Of a stretch of DNA of 64,000 nucleotides, positions 53,051-63,130 are shown piece by piece; positions within the stretch are counted from its first letter, which is position 1; every line of letters starts with the position of its first letter. The stretch comes from Scortum barcoo (taxonomy: Eukaryota > Chordata > Actinopteri > Centrarchiformes > Terapontidae). The stretch spans positions 62,001 through 126,000 of the forward strand of contig CM041538.1 in NCBI GenBank assembly GCA_023238725.1, written 5' to 3'. The notes beneath the pieces are model-generated. The model worked only from the letters and a program-made list of their open reading frames with translations. It did not search any database and was not told where the DNA came from. A program made the translations under genes and the position numbers.

Positions 53051-56000
53051 ATCCATCCATCCATTTTCATCCGCTTGGTCCGGGACTGGGTCGCGGAGGC
53101 AGCAGTCTGAGCAGAGATGCCCAGACTTCCCTCGCCCCAGACCCCAGACACTTCCTCCAGCTCTTCCCGGGGGGATCCCGAGGCGTTCCCAGGCCAGCCG
53201 AGAGACATAGTCTCTCCAGCGTGTCCTGGGTCTTCCCCGAGGCTTCCTCCCTGGTGGGACATGCCTGGAACACCTCCCTAGGGAGGCGTCCAGGGGGCAT
53301 CCGAAATAGATGCCTGCAAGCCACCTCAGCTGACTCCTCTCGGATGTGCGAAGGAGCAGCGGCTCATACTCCCGAGCTCCTCCCGAAAGTGACCGAGAGC
53401 TTCTCACCCTATCTCTAAGGGAGCGCCCAGCCACCCTGCGGAGGAAACTCATTTCGGCCGATCTTGTCCTTTCGGTCATTACCCAAAGTTCATGACCATA
53501 GGTGAGGGTGGGAACGTAGATTGACCGGTAAATCGAGAGCTTTCGCCTTTCGACTCAGCTCCTTCTTCACCACGACGGTCCGGTACACCGACCGCATAAC
53601 TGCGGACGCTGCACCAATCCGCCTGTCAATCTCACGCTCCATCTTTCCCTCACTCGTGAACAAGACCCCGAGATACTTGAACTCCTCCACTTGAGGCAGG
53701 ACCTCTCCACTCACCTGGAGAGGGCATTTCGCCACCCTTTTCCGGTCGAGAACCATGGCCTCGGATTTGGAGGTGCTGATTCTCATCCCAGCCAGTGTCG
53801 CTTCACACTCGGCTGCAAACCGCCCCAGCACATGCTGAAGGTCCTGGCTTGATGAAGCCAACAGGACAACATCATCCGCAAAAAGCAGAGATGAAATCCT
53901 GTGGTTCCCAAACCGGACTCCCTCCGGCCCCTGGCTACGCCTAGAAATCCTGTCCATAAAGATTATGAACAGGACCGGTGACAAAGGGCAGCCCTGCCGG
54001 AGTCCAACATGCACTACTGGGAACAGGTCTGACTTACTGCCGGCAATGCGAACCAAGCTCCTGCTCCGGTCGTACAGAGACCGAACAGCCCTTAGCAAAG
54101 GCCCCGGACCCCATACTCATGGAGCACTCCCCACAGAATACCACGAGGGACACGGTCGAATGCAATGCCTTCTCCAGATCCACAAAGCACATGTGGACTG
54201 GTTGGGCAAACTCCCATAAACCCTCAAGCACCCTGTGGAGGGTATAGAGCTGGTCCAGCGTGTTCCACGACCCGGGACGAAAACCGCATTGTTCCTCCTG
54301 AATCAGAGGGTCGACTATAGGCCGAATTCTCCTCTCCAGTACCCTGGCGTAGACCTTCCCGGGGAGGCTGAGAAGTGTGATCCCTCTGTAGTTGGAACAC
54401 ACTCTCCGGTCCCCCTTTTTAAAAAGAGGGACCACCACCCCAGGTTTGCCACTCCAGAGGCACTGTCCCCAACCTCCATGCAATGTTGCAGAGGCGTGTC
54501 AGCCAAGACAGCCCCACAACATCCAGAGACTTGAGGTACTCAGGGCGGATCTCATCCACCCCCGCGCGCCACCTTGCCACCGAGGAGCTTGCGAACTACC
54601 TCAGTGACTTCGGCTTGGGTGATGGACGAGTCCACCTCAGAGTCCCCAGCCTCTGCTTCCTCACTGGAAGGCAAGTCGGTGGGATTGAGGAGATCCTCGA
54701 AGTATTTCTTCCACCGTCCGACAATGTCCCCAGTCGAGGTCAACAGCTCCCCACCCGCACTGTAAACAGTGTTGGCAGAGTACTGCTTCCCCCTTCTGAG
54801 GCGCCGGACGGTTTGCCAGAATCTCTTCGAGGCCGACCGATAGTCCTCCTCCATGGCCTCACCGAACTCCTCCCAGACCCTGAGTAAGTTTTGCCTCCAG
54901 GACCGTCCCGGGCTGCGGCTTGCTTGGCCTGCCGGTACCTGTCAACTGCGCCAGGAGTCCCACAGGCCAACATGGTCCGATAGGACTCCTTCTTCAGCCT
55001 GACAGCATCCCTTACTTCCGGTGTCCACCACCGGGTTCTGGGGATTGCCACCACGACAGGCACCAGAGAGACCTTGCGTCCACAACTTCGAACTGCCGCG
55101 TCGACAATGGAGGCAGAGAACATGGTCCACTCGGACTCAATGTCCCCAGCCTCCCTCGGAATCTGTGAGAAGCTCTTCCGGAGGTGGGAGTTGAAGACCT
55201 CCCTGACAGAGGGCTCAATGGCCAGACATGTTCCCAACAGACCCTCACAATACGTTTGGGTCTGCCAGGTCTATCCAACTTCCTCCTCTGCCAGCGGAGC
55301 CAACTCACCACCAGGTGGTGATCGGTTGACAGCTCAGCCCCTCTCTTTACCCGAAAGTGTCCAAGAGACATACGGCCGGAGATCAGATGAAACCACAACA
55401 AAGTCGATCATCGACCTCCGGCCTAGGGTGTCCTGGTGCCACGTGCACTGATGAACACCCTTATGCTTGAACATGGTGTTCGTTATGGACAAACTGTGAC
55501 TAGCACAGAAGTCCAATAACAGAACACCGCTCGGGTTCAGATCGGGAGGCCGTTCCTCCCGATCACGCCTCCTCCAGGTATCACTGTCGCTACCCACGTG
55601 AGCGTTGAAGTCCCCCAGTAGAACAATGGAGTCCCCAGTCGGAGCACCATCAAGTACCCCTCCCAGGGACTCCAAGAAGGCTGGTGCACTCTGTACTGCT
55701 GTTCGGCCCGTGAGGCACAAACAACATCAAGCAAGAGACCTATCCCCAACCCGAGGGCGCAGGGAAGCGACCTCCTGCTCGTTCACCGGGGTGAACTCCA
55801 ACACGTGGCGGCTGAGCTGGGGAGCTATAAGCAAGCCCACACCAGCTCGCCGCCGCTCACCCTGGGCAACTCCAGAGTAGTGGAGGGTCCAGCCCTCTCA
55901 AGGAGCTGGGTTCCAGAGCCCAAGCTATGCGTGGAGGTGAGCCCGACTATCTCTAGCCGGTACCTCTCAACCTCCCGCACGAAGCTCAGGCTCCTTCCCC

Positions 56001-56477
56001 CCCAGCGAGGTGACATTCCATGTCCCTATGGCTAGAGTTTTGTTCCAGGGATTGGGTCGTCGTCGAGGCCCCTGCCACGCCACGACTGCTACCCAAACCA
56101 CATTGCACCGGCCCCTCATGGACCTTCCTGCGGGTGGTGAGCCTACTGGAAGGCGGGCCCACGTCCGCCATTTCGGGCTGAGCCCGGCCGGGTCCCGTGG
56201 GCAAAGACCCGGCCACCAGGCGCTCGCCTGCGAGCCCCAACCCCAGGCCTGGCTCCAGGGTGGGACCCCGGTAACGCCAATCCGGGCGACGTAACGGTCC
56301 TTGATATTCTTCTTTTCATGATGGGCTTGTGAACTGCTCTTAGTCTGGCCCGTCACCTAGGACCTGTTTGCCATGGGAGACCCTACCAGGGGCGTAATGC
56401 CCCAGACAACATAGCTCCTAGGATCATTCGGGCACACAAACCCCTCCACCACAGTAAGGTATGGCGGTTCAAGGAGG

Positions 56478-56479
<2 letters not shown>
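53049..56479 (-). mobile_element. RTE/Rex3-like LINE, full-length structure, inactivated by frameshifts
   Basis: The best-preserved LINE here, about 3.4 kb. Minus-strand order: 5' start CCCCTCCTTGAACCGCCATA at 56479; RLTTRRKVHEGPVQCGLGSS; endonuclease (IGTWNVTSLGGKEPEL, YRLEIVGLTSTHSLGSGTQL, SIVLLGDFNAHVGSDSDTW, LGRRSMIDFVVVSSDLRPYV, STDHHLVVSWLRWQRRKL); linker (VGRWKKYFEDLLNPTDLPSS); reverse transcriptase (RVCSNYRGITLLSLPGKVYA, EEQCGFRPGSWNTLDQLYTL, CFVDLEKA, GLRQGCPLSPVLFIIFMDRI, SSLLFADDVVLLASSSQDLQ with intact catalytic FADD, EFKYLGVLFTSEGKMEREID); and a C-terminal AEMSFLRRVAGRSLRDRVRS with GRPRTRWRDYVSRLAWERLG. It ends in four GGAT units. Several frameshifts and short deletions break the single ORF. 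Both ends lie directly in (TA)n. Confidence 0.93.
53490..54098 (-). pseudogene. Reverse-transcriptase palm/thumb frame of the RTE/Rex3-like LINE
   Basis: An uninterrupted 202-codon part of the LINE ORF. It contains LRQGCPLSPVLFIIF (fingers/palm boundary), LFADDVVLLA (catalytic Asp-Asp), MRISTSKSEAMVLDRKR and FKYLGVLFTSEGKMER (thumb-side motifs) and IGAASAVMRSVYRTVVVKKE. A frameshift after KKELSRKAK disconnects it from the C-terminal domain. Confidence 0.9.

Positions 56480-56527
<48 letters not shown>
56480..56527. repeat. (TA)n microsatellite between LINE and Tc1-like element
   Basis: About 23 TA units. The left side joins the LINE 5' end; the right side supplies the TA flanking the next transposon. 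Confidence 0.95.
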
Positions 56528-56530
<3 letters not shown>

Positions 56531-57957
56531 TCATGGACAAAAATCAGTTAAAGAAAGAAATACCCACGATGGTCATTGAAATAACTTGAAACTGACAAGA
56601 GTAATAATAAATAAAATTTTACTGAAAATTAACTAATGAAAATCAGACATTGCTTTTGAATTGTGGTTCAACAGAAATCATTATAAAAAACTAAACTAGT
56701 GAAACTGGCCTGGACAAAAATGATGGTACCCCTAGAAAAGAAAAAATAATTTTACCATAGGGACATGTTAAACTAAGGTGTCCTGTAATTAGCATCACAG
56801 GTGTCTTCAAACTTGTAATCAGTCAGTCTGCCTATTTAAAGGGTGAAAAGTAGTCACTGTGCTGTTTGGTATCATGGTGTGTACCACACTGAACATGGAC
56901 CACAGAAAGCTAAGGAGACAGTTGTCTCAGAAGATTAAAAAGGAAATTATAGACAACCATGTTAAAGGTAAGGGCTATAAGACCATCTCCAAGCAGCTCG
57001 ACAGTAGCCAACCTTCCTGGATGTGGCCACAAGAGGAAAATAGATGACAAATTGAAGAGACGGATAATATGAATGGTAACCAAAGAGCACAGAACAACTT
57101 CCAAAGAGATTAGAGGTGAACTCCAAGGTCAAGGTGCATCAGTGTCAGATTGCAACATCCCTTGCTGTTTGAGCCAAAGTGGACTTAATGGAAGACGACC
57201 AAGGAGGACACCACTGTTGAAAGTTAATCATAGAAAAACCAGACTAGAGTTTGTCAAAATGCATATTGACAAGTCACAAAACTTCTAGAAGAATGTCCTT
57301 TGGACAGATGAGACAAAACTGGAACTTTTTGGCAAGTCACATCAGCTCTATGTTCACAAACATAAATTTATTCTAGAGCAAAATGTGCTGCCCAGTGTCA
57401 GAAAGCTTGGTCTCAGTCACAGGTCATGGGTCCTCCAACAGGAGAATGACCCAAAACATACAGCTAAAACCCCCCAAGAATGGCTAAGAAAAAAAAAATT
57501 GGGCTATTCTCGAGTGGCCTTCTATGAGCCCTGATCTATATCATATTGAACATCTGTGGAAGGAGCTGAAACATGCTGTCCCGGAGAAGGCACCCTTCAA
57601 ACCTGAGACTGCTAGGGCAGTTTACTCATGAGGAGAGGGCCAAAATACCTGTTCGACAGGTGAAGAAATCTCATTGAGAGTTACAGAAATCACTTGATTG
57701 CAGTGATTCCCTCAAAATATTGTGCAACAAAATATTAAGATAAGGGTACCATATTTTTTCCAGGCCACTTTCATTAGTTTGTTTTTTAAAATGATTCTGT
57801 TGAACCACAATTCAAGAGCAATGTCTGATTTTCATTGAAGTAAAACATTTTCAGTAAGTTTTATTTATTATTACTTTGGCCAGAGTCAAGTTATTTCAGT
57901 GTCCGTTGTGGATTTTTCTTTCTTTATCGGAAGGGTACCGACAATTTTGTCCACGTG
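56528..57957 (+). mobile_element. Tc1-like transposon with long terminal repeats, decayed transposase
   Basis: Left end CACTCATGGACAAAAATCAG and right end TTTTGTCCACGTG are imperfect inverted copies; inner parts (CAGACATTGCTTTTGAATTG with TTCAACAGAA, mirrored near 57790-57840) extend to roughly 200 bases. TA flanks both sides. Frames show NMDHRKLRRQLSQKIKKEII with VKGKGYKTISKQLDSS (helix-turn-helix), LWTDETKLELFGK (first catalytic Asp), QQENDPKHTAKTPQEWL (Asp region read as Glu-Asn-Asp) and a HIEHLWKELK-like piece with Glu replaced by His-Leu context. Multiple stops. Confidence 0.85.
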
Positions 57958-58360
57958 TATATACTCATGTATTTTGTAACACAAACATAATAAATGATGA
58001 TTCCACCCTTTATAAAGGTTTCTCAGAATTTGAGAAAAGTTAAAATCAGCTTTCTAAAACCAAAGTATAATGTTTTCTTATGCAAAACACACATAAAAAG
58101 AAACACCCTCAAAAAAGGCATATATAATAAACAACTGACTAAATATGCAAGTTGTACAAGCCTAATACTATTGTTTCATGTTACTTTTATTTCACTTTCA
58201 TCTTATCTCTCTTTGCTCTTTTCATATATTTGTTTTACGTAAAGCATGTTGAATTGTCTCTGTATGAAATGTGCTGCACAAATAGACTGGCCTTGCTTTG
58301 CCATTTTATTAATAAATGAACATTTAGATCACTATACTGTGTGACTATATAATCAGTAGT
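57958..58360. other. No gene recognised
   Basis: AT-rich stretch; the plus open frame at 57994-58242 is Lys/Ile-rich with no family resemblance. Confidence 0.5.
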
Positions 58361-58496
58361 ATCCATCCATACATACATTTTCTGTACCGCTTATCCTGTC
58401 TCACAGGGTCGCGGGGTGCTGGAGCCTATCCCAGCTGTCATTGGGCGAAAAGGCATGGGGCACACCCCTGGACTGGTCGCCAGTCAGTTGCAGATC
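58361..58496. repeat. Short dispersed repeat (CATCCATC...TCGCCAGTC type)
   Basis: ATCCATCCATACATACATTT then ACCGCTTATCCTG, GGGTCGCGGGGTGCTGGAGC, CTATCCCAGCTGTC and GGACTGGTCGCCAGTCA. I recognise this phrase order as a very common repeat segment in fish genomes; its parent element is not determined. Confidence 0.65.
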
Positions 58497-59900
58497 AGTA
58501 GTATTAGGGTAGTATTATTAGATTTAAATTTAAAATAATGGTGTAGACCCACTTAGGAAAACCAACATAACCACAATGTGTTAAAGCAGTTAACCATCCC
58601 AACTGGGTGAGCTGTGTGAACTCCACTGACCTAGTAACCCACAACATACATATTCATTCTTCGCTGTTGCATCTCAACAAGAGAAAAATATAAGAACATC
58701 TGTCAGAGTGGAAAGTAACCAAAAAAGAAATGTGAATTACGTTTGTCCAAAGAGGTGTTGAGCTGTAAATGTATTGCACTGTAGCCACCAACAAACAGAC
58801 AGAGGCCTCTGACACTGGTGGGGAACCTCCACCTGAAAATCTCACACCAGCTGAGGAGCTCTGAGCAGCAATCAGGGACACTAGTGGAGGGAACAGACAG
58901 GCGGACCTCTTTCAAATTAATTCTCCAAAGTGCTCGGGATCAGTATGTAGGAGGTACTTTCCTACTTTCTCTCTCAATTGTAATAACTAATGGTGTGCCT
59001 GTATCTGTCAGTGATGGAAGACACCATACGCTTACTTGAATTCCAGACCGCAGATACTGAAGACATGCCTAACATTGAACATCTCATGCTATTCTGTGTT
59101 CTCATACTTCAACAGTTGCAGTGTTCCTCTGTTTGCAGGTCAAATGTGAAATGGTTTGGATGTGCCTGCAGTCTACCTATTCTATACTAACAGGTCTAAT
59201 AAGCACCCAAACACCCTACTGCACATTATACTGCATAGTATTCATATTACTGATACCACCTACATACTCAGTTACTCACTGACACATTTCCTCTGTCACA
59301 GAACATCCTGTGCTGTACACAAATGTAAACTTCATCTAGGCACTGATAGTGATAAGCTAAACATGGAGTGTCAGAGGCTGGAAATGAAATACAAGAGGCG
59401 AAGCTGTAGATAATGAAATTGGAGGACGTAAGCAGAAGGTTGTGGTGTGTAGAGTTTTACTTTCATTATGGAGGAGACATTACATTACAAAAATAGGTAT
59501 TTGAAATATTGTGTTGAAATTTCATAACATCTACCTCTGTACACAAAAGTAAGCATGTTAGACATACGTGTATTCACATAGTGGGATGCTATGAAGTTTT
59601 CAATTCATTATTTATTATAAATAATATATTTTTTCTCAGATCTCTGAGATTTATTTTTTTAATCAACCACATTGTTTTTTTTTTATTGAATTCAATTTTC
59701 AATACCTAGTTGCAATTCATGTGTGAATTGCACCATATAACTGAGATTTCATTGACTGACTGATTGTGGACACAGCAAAAGTGGGGAGTTGTGATTTTCA
59801 TGAGGTTTTTTTTTTTTTTTGAGAGTGGCGCAAGTGTAAAAATCTTTTATTCTGCAGTCTGTTTCTGGCCTTCAAACATTTTTGACACACAACTCAATCA
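58497..59900. other. Intergenic stretch downstream of ndufa11
   Basis: Small open frames (58818-59039, 58990-59190, 59156-59413 plus) lack recognisable motifs. A T-run occurs at 59806-59820. Nothing assignable. Confidence 0.5.
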
Positions 59901-59929
59901 TGTGAATTGACAGTTTATTTCATAATTGC

Positions 59930-59935
59930 TTTATT
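59930..59935 (-). promoter_or_regulatory. Polyadenylation signal for ndufa11
   Basis: AATAAA on the minus strand 48 bases past the stop; a second AATAAA lies at 59914-59919. Either could direct cleavage. Confidence 0.6.
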
Positions 59936-59982
59936 ACATGAACTCTTTTTACAACATACAGTTAATCTGACAGCATTCATCC

Positions 59983-60095
59983 TCATAGTTTAGGAGGTCC
60001 AGCTAGCTTCCATCCCTCCATCTTGCCGACTTTTGTGAAGAAGGCCAGTGTACCTAGACCCAGACAAGCTGACGTACCAGTCATAGCACTGTGGG
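59983..60095 (-). CDS. ndufa11: ndufa11 last coding exon
   Basis: Acceptor TTTGTCTCTCCAG. Encodes (T)HSAMTGTSACLGLGTLAFFT and KVGKMEGWKLAGPPKL, then TGA. The last predicted membrane helix and the KMEGW motif are present. Confidence 0.92.
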
Positions 60096-61440
60096 CTGGA
60101 GAGACAAACAGACACACAGACAGAGACACACAATCACTTTGGTTAGGCAAGCTTAGCATATTTTTTACGCTTGCTCTAGCATAAAACAGAAACAAGCGGT
60201 ACTTGTAAGATGTGCTGATGGTTGTGGCACCTTGGAGATAAATCTAAGATGGAAGGAGAGCAGTATCCAATCAGACCCGGATGCTAAAAATCAGGCTTTT
60301 CTGTCAAGTGATTTTTTTGCGCTTTTTCATCAACTATCGCAACCATTGTAATGTTTCTCTCTCCTGATGTAACTTAGGGCAGATCTATTATTATTATAGG
60401 AAACACATGTGTGTGTGTGTGTCAGAAATCCCCAGGCTACATAGAAGAGGCGTTTCACAGATCTTCAACTCAGAATTTAATTCCAAGTGTTGTGGAACAG
60501 CTATTTAAAACCACACAGTTTACACCCTCAAAAGGTAGGGGCTGATAAAAATGGATGCTTTGACATTATTCAGGGCAAGCTCTATACCTTACCAGTAGTT
60601 CTAGATAACATTTATGCCCTAAACCAGGGATAACTGCCATTTCATTAAAGAGCAGCTTAGCTCCATCCCAGAGCTGGGCACACACCACTCGATACTGAGG
60701 GCAGATTTTAATACTGTTTACCAGCCCACCCTTGACCACTCCAGGAACATTAACAGCACCTTTCTCTAAATCTGCTAAGAGTACAAAGGCCTTTTGCCAG
60801 TCCATGGTGCTGATGATTGATGATTGATGGAGATGTAAAAATCCAACAATTTCCTTTTTTTTCTCTGCAGTGCACTAGACTTATTCAAAATTCTTTTTTC
60901 ATTTTAGTAGAGATGGGCAAACAATACCAAAGGTCTGAAGCTTGTATCAGTCTAATGAACCGCCGCGTTTTGACTTTAAGTGTCGGAGCTTGTATTGAAC
61001 GATAACTGTCACGTGACTGATGACGTCCGAAGCTTCAACCCTCCTTCTTTTGGGGCTTCACAAGCATTTTTTTTCTCTTCTTCCTCTCCCTATTTTCATT
61101 TCAATTTTACTATGAAATTCACTTATTCTTTTCTACTACCATTGTAATTCATGAACATGAACGATGTAGGATACTGTTTCCCTCCACCGCATTTATATAT
61201 TTCTTTTTAGTCTTTTGATTTCTTTTTATGTCCTGGAAGAATGGAGCACAATTGCTCCCGAGATATTCCCTCATTTGAAGCTTTGATGAGCATGGTGGAG
61301 AGCATGGATAGGGGCATAGCCATCCTGGAAGAGACCACTCTCATTAGAACAGAAATACTATTTTCCTGTTTTAAATCAGCCCTGGCTGTGGAAGGCCAAT
61401 GGTGAGACAGGCAACCAGTTGGAACTTCTCCACATCATTA

Positions 61441-61476
<36 letters not shown>

Positions 61477-62275
61477 CACCTACAACAATCCTAATCAGAG
61501 ATAAGCGGTTCCACCTGCCTCAGCCCCGGCATTTAAGTAGTGGCCTCAGCCCCTACTTAAGTGCTGGGGCTGAGGCTTGTGAAGCATTGAGGCTTTCTTT
61601 CTTAAGTAGGGGCTGAGGCTGTCTACATCTGTCTACCTAAGGTTACCATGAGGTAATCTCATGGTAACCTTAGTTAGACAGGTAAGGAAGGCTAGTGAGC
61701 GGATTTACTTATAGTGATAGCGTGGTGCCACAGCCACTCCACCAATGGTCAGCATACGTTGCAAGCATTATGTGTTCAGCCTATTGATAGTGCATAGTCT
61801 CTGCCTCAAGAGCTCAGTTCTCAAGCTTACTGTGGTTGGAACAGCTGGAATTGATCAGGCTCTGGGCCACAATGGTCCTCCACCACACTTTTGTCCATTT
61901 CAGGGGATTCTGTGTCACTCAAGTTTTCTCTGGCCAGGGGACTCCAATGGTGGAATGTCACTGAGCAACTCCTGCCTCATACATCCACGTCCCTGTGCCC
62001 ATCGGCCACGCTCATCTTTAATATTTTCAAAAATTATTCTGTGACAGGAGCTGGGTTCAGACAAGGGGATGAAATTTTTCCTTTAATTTGTTGAGTATGT
62101 ATGTGTGTATGGGAAAGGATCTTGTGGCTCTGCTTTTAGGACTGATACTTACTTCTGGCTCCCAGGAAAATCCCAGAGGCACAGCCCCCAATGAAGTAAT
62201 TCAGTGGGTCATCTGGGGCTTCACGAGCCTGAGCAGTTAGGCATGTCGCCATGCCAAAGATGGCCCCCATGGTGG
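59983..62275 (-). CDS. ndufa11: ndufa11: NADH dehydrogenase (complex I) subunit A11, 3' two coding exons
   Basis: Accessory membrane subunit of mitochondrial respiratory complex I (B14.7), in the Tim17-like family; it sits in the inner membrane and is needed for complex I assembly and stability. Two exons join in frame: (A)TMGAIFGMATCLTAQAREA, PDDPLNYFIGGCASGIFLGA, R-T-HSAMTG, then TSACLGLGTLAFFTKVGKME and GWKLAGPPKL-stop. The PDDPLNYFxGGCAxG signature and the terminal KxGxxEGW..PPK/KPK motif are diagnostic against the human protein. This is about the C-terminal 78 residues of a roughly 140-residue protein. The N-terminal exons were not recognised and probably lie beyond 64 kb. Confidence 0.92.
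60566..60805 (-). other. Unrecognised 79-codon open frame in the ndufa11 intron
   Basis: Runs from an ATG to a stop with a natural-looking protein composition (MDWQKAFVLLADLEKGAVNV, PGVVKGGLVNSIKICP, QYRVVCAQLWDGAKLLFNEM). I do not recognise the family. It could be a fragment of a transposable-element protein or a chance frame. No splice context was established. Confidence 0.3.
61241..61405 (+). other. Unrecognised 54-codon open frame
   Basis: ATG-initiated frame MEHNCSRDIPSFEALMSMVE, followed by SMDRGIAILEETTLIRTEIL and a short tail. Composition is protein-like and amphipathic, but there is no family match and no RNA evidence. Confidence 0.2.
61445..61471. repeat. (TA)n microsatellite
   Basis: About 13 TA units. 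Confidence 0.9.
61518..61679. repeat. Cluster of inverted repeats in the ndufa11 intron
   Basis: The motif GCCTCAGCCCCxxxxTTAAG occurs twice forward (61518-61536, 61543-61561) and twice inverted (61556-61576, 61601-61619); 61543-61561 and 61601-61619 pair perfectly over 19 bases. A second hairpin, 61631-61652 against 61658-61679, pairs at 21 of 22 positions around a 5-base loop GTAAT. Confidence 0.9.
62153..62275 (-). CDS. ndufa11: ndufa11 penultimate coding exon
   Basis: 123 bases with acceptor GTTGTACTAG and donor GTAAGT. Starts in phase 1 (two bases, then codons) and ends with one base of a codon completed by the next exon. Encodes TMGAIFGMATCLTAQAREAP and DDPLNYFIGGCASGIFLGAR, covering a membrane helix and the family signature. 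Confidence 0.92.
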
Positions 62276-62559
62276 CTAGTACAACACAAACAGACAACCA
62301 TATCAGCGATACACAATTTGATACAATTGTTGTAGAATCCAAAGATCAGAGCCCTATTTCAGAAAGTGGGTTTAGAGAAAACTTTGAGTTTATGAACACT
62401 GATATGAGGGAAACGTTTCCTTTCCAGAAAGAGAGGTAACTCAAACTCAGTTTTGTGGGTAACATGGACAGACACAAACAGACATAATGCAGCAACAACA
62501 AGAACACCTATAATAACTATAACCTATAGCACCTATAATAAAAATAGAAAGGATTAATA

Positions 62560-63130
62560 ATAGCTAGTAAAATTAATAAAAGCAAGGGGGTCAAGCAGGC
62601 AGACAGAGGCAGGCGGTCAGCAACAGTGATCCATAGGAACATGCTAAAAAAGGAATACAAAAACTCCAGGAAAGACAGTTAGCGACATGCATTAAAACAA
62701 CAGTCTGTAAGATAGGGAGACAGTGCTCTTATTGGAAAGTTAGAGCAAGTATGAGTTCCGGCTCCCCTCCCCTCTCTCTCTGTGGTGTGCACCATATTAT
62801 CTGTCTCAAGTACTACTGTCAGTGACAGTTTTAGCAAAATTTGACTAAAAGTAATTTTTAAATAAGTAGCGTAGTTCTGTTTTAATGGAGCATGAATGTG
62901 TAGGGAAGGAGAGAGGAGCTAAGTGCATCATGGGAAATCTCCATCATAACAACGAGATGGCTCAGGGCTTACTTATGTGAGTCCTTACTATAAGCAAAGC
63001 AAAGTTTTAAGCTTACTCTTAAATTTGGAGAGGGTGTCTGTTCCCCAAACTAAAACTGGGATCTGATTCCACAGAAGAGACACTTTAAGAAAGGTGTGCC
63101 TTATACTTAAATACCTACATAGTAGTGGTT
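62560..63130. repeat. Probable fish dispersed repeat
   Basis: Contains phrase blocks such as CTCCAGGAAAGACAGTTAGCGACATGCATTA, GTGCATCATGGGAAATCTCC, AAAGTTTTAAGCTTACTCTTAAAT and GGAGAGGGTGTCTGTTCCCC that I associate with a widespread fish LINE-related repeat. No coding frame survives. Confidence 0.5.
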
